Positions 42,901-51,624 of a stretch of 64,000 nucleotides of DNA are shown in pieces. Within the stretch, counting starts at the first letter, position 1; each line of letters starts with the position of its first letter. The stretch comes from Apoderus coryli (lineage: Eukaryota > Arthropoda > Insecta > Coleoptera > Attelabidae), in the NCBI GenBank assembly GCA_911728435.2, contig OU452211.1:5642001-5706000 (forward strand), written 5' to 3'. The notes under the pieces were generated by a model. It searched no databases. It saw only the letters and a program-made list of their open reading frames with translations, and was not told the origin of the DNA. Made by a program: the position numbers and the translations under genes.

Positions 42901-44935
42901 CAATATTCAAGACGGAAAGAAAATGCTATTGGAATTAGAACCATATAGTCTGTATGATTATTTAAGTATGTGATCTGTATTCTTCTTGACGTCATTTTAT
43001 ATCATGCTTTGTAAACATGTATTGAAATAAAGTTATTATTAATATTATTCAGCATCAACAAATGGGTGCTGATTTTTCGAGCAAAATCATCCTAAGCGAC
43101 AGAGCACATTTTCACCTCGATGGGTTTGTTGGGGTCCTGAGAACCCACATGTGATTGTCGAAAAACAAATGCATCCACAACGTGTCACTCTTTGGTGTGG
43201 ATTTTAGGCTGGAGGCATAATTGGACCATACTTTTTTTGAGAATGAGGCTGGTCAAGCAGTGACTGGTACTAGTGCTTGATATCGCGACATGATAACACA
43301 GTTCTATTTGCCGAAATTGGATGATATTGATGTGGCCAATATGTTGTTTTGAACAAGGCGGTGCCACATGTCATACAGCCCGTGAAACACTTCAATGACT
43401 GCATGAGACACTTCCAGGTCGGTGCACTCTCTCGTTTCGGAGATCAGAATTGTGATTTAACACCATTAGATTTCTTTTTATGGGGATATAGGTCTATATC
43501 AACAAGCCCCCAACCACGCGTTCATTAAAGGAGGAGATTCAACGCTGCATCAACGAAATTCACCTACATTTATGCAAAATGCTCATGGGAAATTTCGACA
43601 AACGAGTGCGTATGTGTATGCAAAGCCGTGGAGGCCTTTTGCCCGATGTGTTATTCCCTAAATAACCCTATCCTATGTCCTTTATGATTCAATAAAAAAA
43701 GTTACAATCAAAAGACTAAAAACTGTGTATTCTATTTCATTCAAATCTTGCATTAATTTTGGGACACCCTCTATTAGATCAACTTGAGTGGAAGTGTAGA
43801 GGCGTTAGGACTCAAAATCGGCACAAATTTGGTTTCGCATGAACTTGAATTAATGGAGGTTGTGGATCATGGTTGTCAGCTGGATTCGGTGTATACCGAT
43901 TACGCAAAGGCATTTGACGTTAATACATTATACAGGATAAAATACCAACTTTGACGCCAATCTCACAAACGGTGCCCCAAAAAAATATTTTGTGTACGAC
44001 ACTGAATTCCGCGTAAAAAAATTTATCAAAAACAGTTTTCACATTTTTAGTATCTTACATGGGATGTGATATAATGATAACACTCCAAAAGGTGAACATT
44101 TTCGTTTTCACCCTGTATCTCACGAACAAAAGCTTGATCAATTCTGTTTGCCGCATTAAAAATACTCAAAAAAGTTCCACAGGGTCGCGAAAACCGCAAA
44201 TTTCTATCTTTATTAACAGCTGACACACCCTGCAGTCTCAACCAAAATAGGACACAGTGTACTATAATCACTTGGATTATTGTATGCTACACAGTTTGTT
44301 TTTAAAATTTAAAAATATTAGTCAAAAGTTATAATAGCCTCATGCGGGGACAAACAAATTATACTATACACTTAAATTAACCAATAAAAACTAGCTCTGC
44401 AAAAAAAGTTGCATGTTAACTTTTAACATAACATAAAAAAAGTGTAAGTACCAAATAAATTCTTTAGGAATTTTTCAATAATTTATACACTTACTCCATT
44501 CTGTCTCTTATCCAAAATCCGTCTGGGGCCCTGTTTATCTTCACTCTTATCTCTCGAACCCTCCATGATAGATTCGATTAGGAAGGCGATTCTTATGCAC
44601 TCCTCTCTATTGAAAAACCATATACCAAATATTTTGTTCTTAGAATTTCTATATAAAAGAAATGGAACTTGCATCTGATAGTCAAAATCTTTCACAATTG
44701 GCTCTATGAAATTGTCCTTGTTCAGTCTATTCAACACCATCAGGCTGTTGTATGGTTCACCATTACGGCTGTAAAGGAATAGGGCGCCTTCTTTGTCAGT
44801 TTTCTCCCATTCATTGGTTGCTAAATTAAACTTATATAAGGCAACTTGTGTCGCGGTGGCAATTAAGTCTTTCACGTAAGGATCTACTCTTTTAATACAG
44901 GTCACACTTGCACGCAACTCAATCGAATCAGCCAT
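32199..44935 (-). CDS. Dcp1: mRNA-decapping enzyme 1 (Dcp1), five exons, 456 aa
   Basis: Co-activator of the DCP2 decapping enzyme in cytoplasmic P-bodies. Exons on -: 44935-44495, 40514-40203, 35891-35799, 33585-33274, 32411-32199. Residues ~1-135 form the EVH1 domain (DPYVKDLIATATQVALYKF, NEWEKTDKEGALFLYSR, VPFLLYRNS, IFGIWFFNREEC). Residues ~151-165 (GADIFSMLSKAQEDF) resemble the helical Leu-rich motif of metazoan DCP1. LMTPKMF at ~361-367 resembles its short motif I. The C-terminal trimerisation helix region is ~408-439 (LTEKQLAQALIYLLK, IHEAYVNSI). All splice sites are GT-AG and all introns are phase 0. Introns (3980, 4311, 2213 and 862 bp) are filled with transposon remnants. Start is the first ATG, directly before the EVH1 fold. 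Confidence 0.97.
32660..33020 (-). pseudogene. Tyrosine recombinase C-terminal fragment (Crypton-like)
   Basis: The - strand reads LYTGHCFRRTSAMLLADSG, then LPAVKKRGGWQSS and PVAESYVDNSLENKK. HxxR (HCFR), the later Trp and the Tyr nucleophile (ESYVD) fit the end of a tyrosine recombinase as in animal Cryptons. Only this end remains; the upstream GC-rich part is unrelated. Lies in Dcp1 intron 4, same strand. Confidence 0.65.
33128..33262 (+). pseudogene. PIF/Harbinger-like N-terminal fragment
   Basis: The + strand reads MWPEEESTLAAFVVISG, then NKKNKRRWWM, like the start of PIF/Harbinger transposases (acidic/hydrophobic start, then KRRWW). It breaks off just before Dcp1 exon 4 begins on the other strand. 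Very short, so tentative. Confidence 0.35.
33274..33585 (-). CDS. Dcp1: Dcp1 exon 4
   Basis: 312 nt; acceptor ATTTTCCAG and donor GTAATA on -. Low-complexity linker rich in Ser, Thr, Pro, Asn with SPFAQFLENAQKPQLMTPKMF near its end. Confidence 0.93.
33960..34190 (+). repeat. Dispersed repeat with TCTG-rich start, copy of 19950-20190
   Basis: Starts with TCTGTCTGTCTGTGAGTGTG, CACGATAGCGCCTAAACGC, then the shared core (GTAGGGGTCGAGTGATACAT). In Dcp1 intron 3. The start resembles that of the array at 46261. Confidence 0.75.
34240..34553 (-). pseudogene. Possible insect chemoreceptor (odorant receptor-like) exon fragment
   Basis: On - an AG acceptor (ATGATTTCAG) is followed by an open segment: YDFELGDYNLLSAVLGY, a hydrophobic stretch FYGILCFFIYAFILCKLF, DYDNIIEEMLLSLELHTTSK, then stop. 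Two membrane-like segments and the IEEM region look like the N-terminal part of an insect odorant receptor, but the match is weak. It lies in Dcp1 intron 3. Confidence 0.3.
34930..35640 (+). pseudogene. LINE reverse transcriptase remnant
   Basis: Decayed pieces on +: IGVHQGNTLGPLF, TTLFADDS, ISRQKKMII, AAVKLLGLEADS, then RSFYFAHENFVLCYSIVLWG and MDEVPILQKI. Many stops and frameshifts. In Dcp1 intron 3, opposite strand. Confidence 0.7.
35799..35891 (-). CDS. Dcp1: Dcp1 exon 3
   Basis: 93 nt, phase 0 on both sides; acceptor TTTTTAATTGCAG, donor GTAACT. Encodes VRYGTSAPSSSAERR and VPIVFPGGSG, a linker segment. Confidence 0.88.
35892..36739. other. Dcp1 intron 2, first part, no gene
   Basis: AT-rich, no domain recognised. 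Confidence 0.5.
36740..37660 (-). pseudogene. LINE with C-terminal C2H2 motif, truncated
   Basis: The - strand begins with RT motif FVDLVKAFDCVNLEAL (near 37620), is interrupted, and resumes with VYNAIVVPTLTYSCASW, LRWTGHVIRMPTERLPK, NQGGHQKKYKDVFK, NDRSRWRRTIYEG and the terminal zinc finger FCDRICGPRIGLFSPLRVH. This tail is typical of a LINE group widespread in animals. Internal deletion, frameshifts and stops. In Dcp1 intron 2, same strand. Confidence 0.82.
37680..38429. other. Dcp1 intron 2, no gene
   Basis: AT-rich. The open frame 37728-37976 on + has no recognisable motif. Confidence 0.5.
38430..38890. mobile_element. Foldback element of the hammerhead repeat family, copy D
   Basis: A ~460-bp inverted repeat. 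Outer termini carry GGCGACATCTAGTGTGA and its inverse (near 38442 and 38858-38873). Inner arms (about 38530-38650 and 38690-38795) carry TTGCTTGTTACATAAAGTAA and its inverse. Each inner arm contains a decayed hammerhead, one per strand, head to head near the centre. The - strand one keeps CTGATGA and GAAA but loses helix I pairing. The + strand one has GATGATG and a CAAAAC change. Non-autonomous; no ORF. Confidence 0.85.
38891..39504. other. Dcp1 intron 2, no gene
   Basis: Contains CAAGGTGTTCC near 38953 and CCACCCTG near 39371, possible ends of a decayed ~425-bp transposon. No coding motif. Confidence 0.35.
39505..39640 (+). pseudogene. LINE C-terminal fragment
   Basis: YRPRLEYANSIGSPYFAND, a shift, then KVQRRFT and YEDRQRRE: the region after RT in CR1/L2-like elements. 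Short and decayed. Confidence 0.5.
39787..39925 (+). repeat. Copy of the 30085-30301 repeat, ending in an (AG)n microsatellite
   Basis: CGTGCAGCACAGTACACGTG, GAAGTGAATACTTCTTTCACGA and inverted AAAGAAGTATTCACTT. AG dinucleotides run from about 39890 to 39925. Confidence 0.75.
40203..40514 (-). CDS. Dcp1: Dcp1 exon 2
   Basis: 312 nt, phase 0 on both sides; acceptor AAATTTCAG, donor GTACTA. Begins RESGADIFSMLSKAQEDF, then a Ser/Thr/Pro-rich linker (QSVMDFFAKAGSSSK, VLQRLMSNPAH). Confidence 0.95.
40592..41880 (-). pseudogene. LINE reverse transcriptase and 3' end
   Basis: The - strand reads IYTDLAKAFDRLDHRVL, SGVPQGSNLGPLLF, WYFADDVKLF and ESWCNNNKLYLNAKKC, then in other frames VTFDSRLSFVPHINF, KIQRKFLKYLIY and the C-terminus to stop near 40862. 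A ~270-bp 3' UTR ends with a TAAATAAATAAGTAAG-type tail at about 40592. Frameshifts near 41400 and 41180 and an RT lacking part of the FLLFIND region. 5' truncated. Confidence 0.87.
41930..43045 (+). pseudogene. LINE reverse transcriptase and 3' end
   Basis: NYRPISLLPNFSKLFE, KRQHGYLKGKST, MFLDLSKAYDCVN, YGIAQGSVLGPMLF and IQYADDTNLL lie in one long frame (42013-42705). After a frameshift come DECLDWSHHINYVVNKLSS and AVRTIRKYLDI. Ends with an AATAAAGTTATTATTAAT tail near 43045. 5' truncated, placed head to head with the LINE at 40592-41880. RT core nearly intact. Confidence 0.88.
43050..43664 (+). pseudogene. Decayed D,D41D-type transposase
   Basis: KIILSDRAHFHLDGFV (first Asp region), NPHVIVEKQMHPQRVTLWCG, GIIGPYFFENEAGQAVT, DMITQFYLPKLDDID, EQGGATCHTARETLQ (second catalytic Asp replaced by G), CDLTPLDFFLWG-like segment, end GGLLPDVLFPK. 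Multiple frameshifts and stops. Related to, but well diverged from, the intact family at 4320-5393. Confidence 0.78.
43850..43925 (+). pseudogene. Short LINE RT scrap
   Basis: ELMEVVDHGCQLDSVYTDYAK... through AFDV: one RT motif only. In Dcp1 intron 1; the rest up to 44494 shows no gene. Confidence 0.45.
44495..44935 (-). CDS. Dcp1: Dcp1 exon 1: EVH1 domain
   Basis: 147 codons from ATG at 44933-44935 to the donor GTAAGT after QNG. Holds the whole EVH1-like fold, very close to vertebrate DCP1 (QVALYKF, EWEKTDKEG, PFLLYRN, IWFFNREEC). Confidence 0.97.
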
Positions 44936-45499
44936 GATTTGATTTTGATTTTTTTTTATTTAATGTTATGATTCAATATGTCATGTGCCAACTGCCAACA
45001 TAGAATAGAATACCAAAATGAACGATATTGATATCTCCGGTCCTTTTGCAAATTTGATTGACAGTTAAGTGAGAAATCAACCTCAAAATGCTTACGCTGC
45101 TTTTGTGCGAGAGCGATTTGGAATTTTGAACGGAGATTCACCGCATTGGTGGGTGACGATCACGTGATGCCAGGGCGTAGCGGTAAATCTCGAATTCACC
45201 AAATATCTAAAAGTTGGTTAAAGTAAGTAAGCAAGTGAGGTGAGTTGCAGATAATCATATCACATAAGCCCAACTGAACAGTTCTACAAGGTTAAATTCT
45301 GACAAAACTACAATGTAGAGTTAAAATACAGAGAAGCAACCTTAACTTCTTGTCTTTTTGTTGACATTGACATTAAAGAACTACAAAGAAGTTGATATGT
45401 TTGGTCGAGTGCTAATACCATTGTGTTTATTATTATAATAAACACAATGCTAATACCATCATAATGTGATAAGGTAAGAATGTAAAGATAAGCTTTATA
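44936..45499. other. Dcp1: Dcp1 5' flank
   Basis: The presumed 5' UTR and promoter on - lie here. No TATA-like box stands out at a set distance. The section 45085-45180 is less AT-rich (TGACGATCACGTGATGCC). No other gene. Confidence 0.35.
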
Positions 45500-46114
45500 T
45501 TAGGGAGTTAAGGCAAAGCCAGTGACGTATACGTAAACGTATCTTTTGACATCTACGCATGCGCTCTTTAAATTTATGATACGTTTAACGATACGAAAGC
45601 CGTAAACATATGCACCTCTACGCGTATCGTAAACTTAAACGTATTGAACCGATTGTTGTCGGAATTACATGAACTTGTACGAATATCTAGCATAGAACAT
45701 TAAAAACTCAATCTAAATTGAAAATTAAGCTAAGGTAATTTGCAATAAATACTTTATTATTATTATTAGTAGTAGTAGTTTATTTTGTAACAATTATAAA
45801 CATTTGTCTGTTATTGTTTATAGGTATACATAATAAAATATATACGTATTTGGTTAATAATTAAAAAAAACAATAATATTAACAACATAGTAAATGGTAG
45901 TAGAAAAATCTAAAATAGTATTTTTCTAAAGTAGTGTTATCTCTACCTTCCGCATATACGATACGTATTGGATGGCACCTTAACTCTATTTTGAATGACT
46001 GCTTATCTAGTGTAAACATAACCAAAATCTCACGTTTACGTATGGAGATACGTATACGTCTTTGGTTTTGCCATTGTCTTTTAAAGACAATGGTTTTGCC
46101 TTAACTCCCTAATA
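45500..46114. mobile_element. 615-bp MITE with TTAGGGAGTTAAGGC termini
   Basis: Inverted termini TTAGGGAGTTAAGGCAAA at both ends, bounded by TA (45498-45499 and 46115-46116). ACGTATACG/ACGTAAACG-type motifs recur just inside both ends. A small palindrome (CCATTGTCTTT/AAAGACAATGG) lies in the right end. No ORF. Confidence 0.82.
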
Positions 46115-46137
46115 ATATTTTCGTTGTTACTTATTAG

Positions 46138-47995
46138 CTCTCCATATCATATATGTATATATGGAGACTATTAGTTTCATGAAAAAATTTTTTTTTTTAA
46201 TTTCACCGGAAATACTTCTTTTTGGTCATTTTATACATAAATAAGTAGTTTTAAAAAAATGTCTGTCTGTCTGTATCCACGAAAACGCAAAAACCGCTTA
46301 ACAGATTTTAACCAAATTTGGTACAAAAATACTATTGGACATGGCAAGGAGCTGATTAGATTTTGGGAAACAGTGAGCGTAGGCAAAGGGTTTAAAAGAG
46401 GGTTCAAAAATTAAAAAAATTCATAGTTCTTAAACTTATCTGAAATACTGCATAATTTTTTACGCATTTAATTGAATATAACCTAAAATATTAGACCACA
46501 TTGGCGTTCGAAAATAGTGTAAAATGGGGTAAAAAAGATTTAAAAAAAAAACGTATTTCTTAAAAATAGCAGAAATATTAACTAGTTATTTATAGTTTTG
46601 ATAGAATATAACCTATAAAATGTGTCATGAATAACTTACTCTCATAGGCGTTCGTAAATAGTGGAAAAGGGGTCAAAACATAAAAAAATATATATTTCCT
46701 AAACTTATTCGAAATATGGAATAATTTTTCATAGTTGTGATACAATATAAGCTAAAAAATATTCCATAAAAGAATTGATTCACACAGGCGATCGAAAATA
46801 GTTTAAAAAAAAGGGTCAAAAACGAAAAAAAAATGTTTCTCAAATATACCAGAAAAATTGGCTAATTATATATAGCTTTGATATAAGATAACCTAAAAAA
46901 TGCAGCATAAAATTTTTATTTACATAGGCGTTCGTAAATAGTAGAAGAAGGGGTAAAATAAAAAAAAATTAAAATGTAAAAATTTTTATATTTAACTAGA
47001 TGAATTGGTGTTAAAAATACACGACAAAAATTAATGTACCATAGGCGTCCGTGAAAATTCTATAAAAGGGTCAGAAAAAATTTGTATCCGTGATAACTTT
47101 TTAACGGATTTTAACCACATTTGGTACGAAAATACTACAGGATATTTATAGGTGGTGATTAACATTGAGCGTAGGCAAGGGGTTTAAAAGAGGGGTCAAA
47201 AATTTAAAAAATCATAGTTCTTAAACTTATCCGAAATATTGAATAATTTTTTGTGCGTTTAATTAAATATATATCCTAAAATATTTAACCTAAACAATTA
47301 GACCACATTGACATGCGAAAAAAGTGTAAAATGGGGTAAAAAGGTTAGAAAAAACGTATTTCTTAAACATAGCAGAAATATTGACTACTTATTTATAGCT
47401 TTGATAGAATATAACCTAAAAAATGTGTTATAAATAACTTGTTTTCATAGGCGCTCGTAAATAGTGTAAAAGGGGTCAAAATAAAAACATATATACTTCC
47501 TAAACTTATTCGGAATACGGAATAATTTTTCGTAGTTGTGATAGAATATAACCTAAAAAATGTTACATAAATGAACTGGTTCACACAGCCGTTCGAAAAA
47601 GGTTCAAAAACGAAAAAAAAAAAATGTTTTTCCAAATATAACAGAAAAATTGGCTACTTATATATACTTATATAGCTTTGATACAAGATAACCTACAACA
47701 TACAGCATAACAATTTTGTTTACATAGGGGTTCGTAAATAGTAGAAAAAGGGGGCAAAATAAATGTTATAATAAAACCAAAAAAATCAATTTATTTTGCG
47801 TACAAGAACTTGGCCTAGAAGATCTGAAATTAAAATATGTACGTATAAATAGTGCCTCCAAAGAGACGAAAAATGTACAAAACCCGATACTTCAAAAAAA
47901 TAGCTGATGTCTAAAATAAAACAAAAATTTATTAAATTTAGATAAATGACAAAAGGTCATAAAATTATTACTTTTACACTTAAATATGGAGAGCT
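46138..47995. mobile_element. 1.86-kb element made of higher-order tandem repeats
   Basis: Bounded by AGCTCTCCATAT (46138-46149) and its inverse (47984-47995). The inside is a ~830-bp block present twice (about 46270-47090 and 47090-47790). Each block opens with a TGTATCC...ACGG/AACAGATTTTAACCA segment and holds several ~130-bp subunits with ATAACCTAAAA, CATAGGCGTTCG, AAATAGTG and GGGGTCAAAA. No coding potential. Confidence 0.72.
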
Positions 47996-48636
47996 ATTCG
48001 TGCCTCAAGGGCAACAGTTTATTTTTTTTCTGTTTTACATTTTAAAGAAGTATATTTTTTCGGTGTAATAATAATTACTAACCCAACTACCCTTCACAAG
48101 GTCGAATTATTTTGATGATAATATGGACAATTTATCCAAATCATGAATAGCACAATCATAGAATAATAAATACTATAAGAAGGTACACTAGACTCTCAAA
48201 ATGGCATCAACTCGTCGCATTCCCAGCTACATTTCAATAATAAAAAACTAACCAGAAAAATCAGAAAGGCCTATGGGTAGGTTACTACAAATAATACTCT
48301 TATTTACAAATAATCTACATTTGTTTTTTTATTAATAAAGCTTACATTGTTCAGAAGTATTTCAAAATAATATACAAGTAGGTTACTACAAATAATACTT
48401 TTATATACAAATAATCTCATACTTATGTGTGGTTTACAATTTTATCAGGTGCCAAAGAGCTACTCAATTGTATACTGTGTTGTCAGTTATCAATACATAA
48501 ATAGCAACCCTTGTAACCCCTTTACGAAAGAATAATTTTTATCCAACATTAAACTATAAGGCAATATACGTAATATATGCAAAAATAATATATAAAACTT
48601 TTAAACAATTATATAATAGTTATTTACGTAATTAGT
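47996..48636. other. Spacer, no gene
   Basis: AT-rich. One ~40-bp direct repeat (TAGGTTACTACAAATAATAC at about 48279 and 48379). Confidence 0.5.
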
Positions 48637-48740
48637 GGGATATGGACATTATTAACGCATGCATGTGAAGTTTGCAAGACGAGGCCGTAGGCCGAGTCGT
48701 GTATTCACATAAGTGCGTTGATAATTCCTATCCCACGTGT
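48637..48740. repeat. Short foldback with GTGGGAT termini
   Basis: GTGGGATATGG...TATTAACGCA and its approximate inverse (TGCGTTGATAA...CTATCCCAC) flank an inner imperfect palindrome GACGAGGCCGTAGGCCGAGTC. Likely a tiny MITE. Confidence 0.6.
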
Positions 48741-48809
48741 TACGTACAAAATTTTATCTACAACTGTTTATTAGTATTATTAACAATACCTATCATAAGA
48801 TTTTATATA

Positions 48810-50896
48810 CAGGGTGGTCCAACGAAAAGTTTGCACCTAGCTTTTCTCTTTTTTTTGTAGTCGAATGCGAAAATGCTCGGACACGTCGATTTTGCTTTTG
48901 AGGGGGACACATTTTAAACATATTTTTCGATCTGCGCCTTTAACCCCCTAGCGGGGGTGAGTAACAACCCTAAAATTTTAAATGGAAAGAGGGGTCTAAT
49001 GACATATCATTTGAAAGGACACAAAATTGTCTTTCTAATGATACCCTATTTGTCGAATTTTACTAAAACAGTTAATACGAAAACGACTTTAAAGACATTA
49101 AGCCGATAATTTTGGTATTAATGAGAAATACAAATAAGTTTTAATTATTGCGAGTGAAAACACCTGCAATCGTTAGTACATTCCAATGTTTGTTAGTTTT
49201 AACATTGCTTTGTAAAAAAAGTAAACAAGCTGTTAAATTGAACTATTAAAACGTTACATTAACAAATGTTGAAAATGTGACCCATTTGATTCCATACAAT
49301 AATACAGATTTTGTTCAAATCTATTTCTAACATTTTGTAGCATATCAGGTGTTATGTTTCTGCACTCTTCTGTAATGCGTTGGCGAAGATCTTCTATGGA
49401 CTCGGGCTTCGTGGCAAAACATTTATTTTTTAAGTGCCCCCAAAGAAAAAAGTCTAAAGGCGATAAATCCGGTGACCTGGCAGGCCATTCAATTGGGCCC
49501 CTCCTTCCAATCCACCGTCCAGGGAACCGGTCATCTAAGAACTGTCTTACAGGAGCCACATAGTGCGGAGGTGCTCCATCTTGCTGGAAATAAAGCCGAT
49601 CAGCAGTATGATTTTGGTCATCTTCTATTATTTGTGTTATTAAAGGATCAATTGTGTCTTCAAGCATGTTTAGGTACACTTCACCAGTTAAATTTCCAGG
49701 AATAAAAAGTGGTCCTATAATATGATTTCCTAATATGCCACACCAGACGTTTATTTTTTGAGGATACTGGGTATGAACCTCACGGAATAAATGTGGGTTA
49801 CTGTCATCCCAGTAACGGCAATTGTGCCTATTTACAGCTCCATTCAAATAAAATGTGCATTCGTCGGAAAAACAAATGTTAAATAATAATTGCGGATCTT
49901 CAATTAAACGCTGGCTCATTGCTTCACAAAATTGCAGCCTTCTATCAAGATCATCCTCATTTAGTTCCTGTACTAATTTGATTTTGTACGGATGAAATTT
50001 GTACGTTTTTAAAATTCGTATTATGGACGAACGGGAGACACCTGAGGCTTCAGCTAGTTGACGGGTACTTTGACTATGATCCATTTCAACATGCCCTAAA
50101 ACAGCGACTTCCACAGCTTCATTTCTGATCGGTTTCTGCGGCTGGTGTTTTACATTACAGACAGATCCGGTATCTACAAACTTTTTAACTAACTTGCCAA
50201 CGTACACATCATTCACATTTTTATCGGGATGTCTCTCATTAAATAAGCGAGCCGTAAGTCTAGCACTACTATTATTTTGAAAATAAAGTTTAACAATTTC
50301 AACTCGTTCTAGAATGGAATAAATCATTTTGTACGGTAAAAGTAAAATAACTTGAGAAGCAACCAAACTGAATCAATGAAAAGACTAAAATAAACCGTGT
50401 AAATTCTTTTCCTACACGTATCTGCAGTTTTTATTTCAACAAAAAACGCAAACGATTAGTGAGGAATTTAGTTCTGATAAATAAGATAGTGTTTTTGAAA
50501 TCCCGTTTTTCTTCAAAGTAAATAATTTAGAAATGATTGTAGTTGTTTTCAGTCGTAATAATTAAAACTTATTTGTATTTCTCATTAATACCAAAATTAT
50601 CGGCTTAATGTCTTTAAAGTCGTTTTCGTATTAACTGTTTTAGTAAAATTCGACAAATAGGGTATCATTAGAAAGACAATTTTGTGTCCTTTCAAATGAT
50701 ATGTCATTAGACCCCTCTTTCCATTTAAAATTTTAGGGTTGTTACTCACCCCCGCTAGGGGGTTAAAGGCGCAGATCGAAAAATATGTTTAAAATGTGTC
50801 CCCCTCAAAAGCAAAATCGACGTGTCCGAGCATTTTCGCATTCGACTACAAAAAAAAGAGAAAAGCTAGGTGCAAACTTTTCGTTGGACCACCCTG
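48810..50896 (-). mobile_element. Full-length D,D41D (rosa-like) transposon, copy 2
   Basis: 2087 bp, same length as copy 1 and opposite orientation; TA at 48808-48809 and 50897-50898. TIRs of ~340 bp agree even at positions where copy 1 TIRs differ. Carries an uninterrupted transposase, so probably a recent and possibly mobile copy. Confidence 0.95.
49254..50327 (-). CDS. D,D41D transposase, intact (357 aa), copy 2
   Basis: Same protein as 4320-5393 apart from three substitutions: Q for H in NVKHxPQ, T for A in ILKxYKF, L for P in NEDDxDRR. ATG at 50325-50327; catalytic D155, D250 and D292 with 41-residue spacing. No disabling change. Confidence 0.93.
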   Translation of the reverse strand: MIYSILERVEIVKLYFQNNSSARLTARLFNERHPDKNVNDVYVGKLVKKFVDTGSVCNVKHQPQKPIRNEAVEVAVLGHVEMDHSQSTRQLAEASGVSRSSIIRILKTYKFHPYKIKLVQELNEDDLDRRLQFCEAMSQRLIEDPQLLFNICFSDECTFYLNGAVNRHNCRYWDDSNPHLFREVHTQYPQKINVWCGILGNHIIGPLFIPGNLTGEVYLNMLEDTIDPLITQIIEDDQNHTADRLYFQQDGAPPHYVAPVRQFLDDRFPGRWIGRRGPIEWPARSPDLSPLDFFLWGHLKNKCFATKPESIEDLRQRITEECRNITPDMLQNVRNRFEQNLYYCMESNGSHFQHLLM

Positions 50897-50898
50897 TA

Positions 50899-51390
50899 TA
50901 AAAAAAAATATTTCAATTCAACGTATTGTTAATATTGTCTCACAACACAAGTTACCGGTGACCATATTTTGTGACCATAACAACAAAGATAAACAACATT
51001 CTCATTACAGCACTAGTGCGGTAATTCAAAAACGTATTAGTGCGGTAATATACGTCATTATGGCATTGAAAATAGTGTCAAATCGTAGCTATTACATGGC
51101 AGTTGTAGATAAATCATATTATGATCCTTGGGACAATGTTTTACTTGGTAATGATGTAAAAAAACTTGGATCTGTTCTATAACTCAATGTATGACATGTT
51201 AGGTATAATACAGTTCACGAAAAATGGTTTTGATAAAAGTTGCAAAAATGCTACAGGGTCGAACGAAACAATTTACCTACACTACATGTTGCAGATTTGA
51301 GTAATGCGTGACTACCCGATAAAACACTACAGACTAATTAATACCTAGGCATGCATAATACTGAAAACTAAAAAAGAATTCCAAAAAAAA
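50899..51390. other. Spacer, no gene
   Basis: The open frame running out of the right TIR to 51180 has no motif. TAGTGCGGTAAT occurs twice near 51015-51055. Nothing else. Confidence 0.45.
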
Positions 51391-51600
51391 CAGTAAACAA
51401 AATAAAATAAAAATTCACTCCAAACTTAATAATGAAAACAAAAAAATATATCCAATAAAAAAGGAAAAACCAGTACAGAAAATAAATTAAAAATTCACTC
51501 CAAACTTAATACTGTAATGAAAACAAAAAAAATATATCAAAAAAAAAAAAAAAGAGAAACCAGTAAACAAAATAAAATAAAAATTCATTCCAAACTTACA
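51391..51600 (+). repeat. A-rich tandem repeat, ~80-90-bp unit, 2.5 copies
   Basis: Units start CAGTAAAC/CAGTACAG at about 51391, 51471 and 51561 and share AAAATTCACTCCAAACTTAA. Followed by a TA microsatellite. Confidence 0.82.
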
Positions 51601-51624
51601 ATATATATATATATATACAAAAAA

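Larger units (their letters stand above)
40546..43770 (+). mobile_element. Fossil D,D41D-type transposon with two LINEs nested inside
   Basis: Termini at 40547 (GGTGTCCCAAACTTAACGC) and 43770 (inverse) match over ~30 bp with two differences. The right part carries a decayed transposase (43050-43664). Two LINE fragments fill 40592-43045. The left terminus is about 32 bases from the Dcp1 exon 2 acceptor. Confidence 0.75.
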
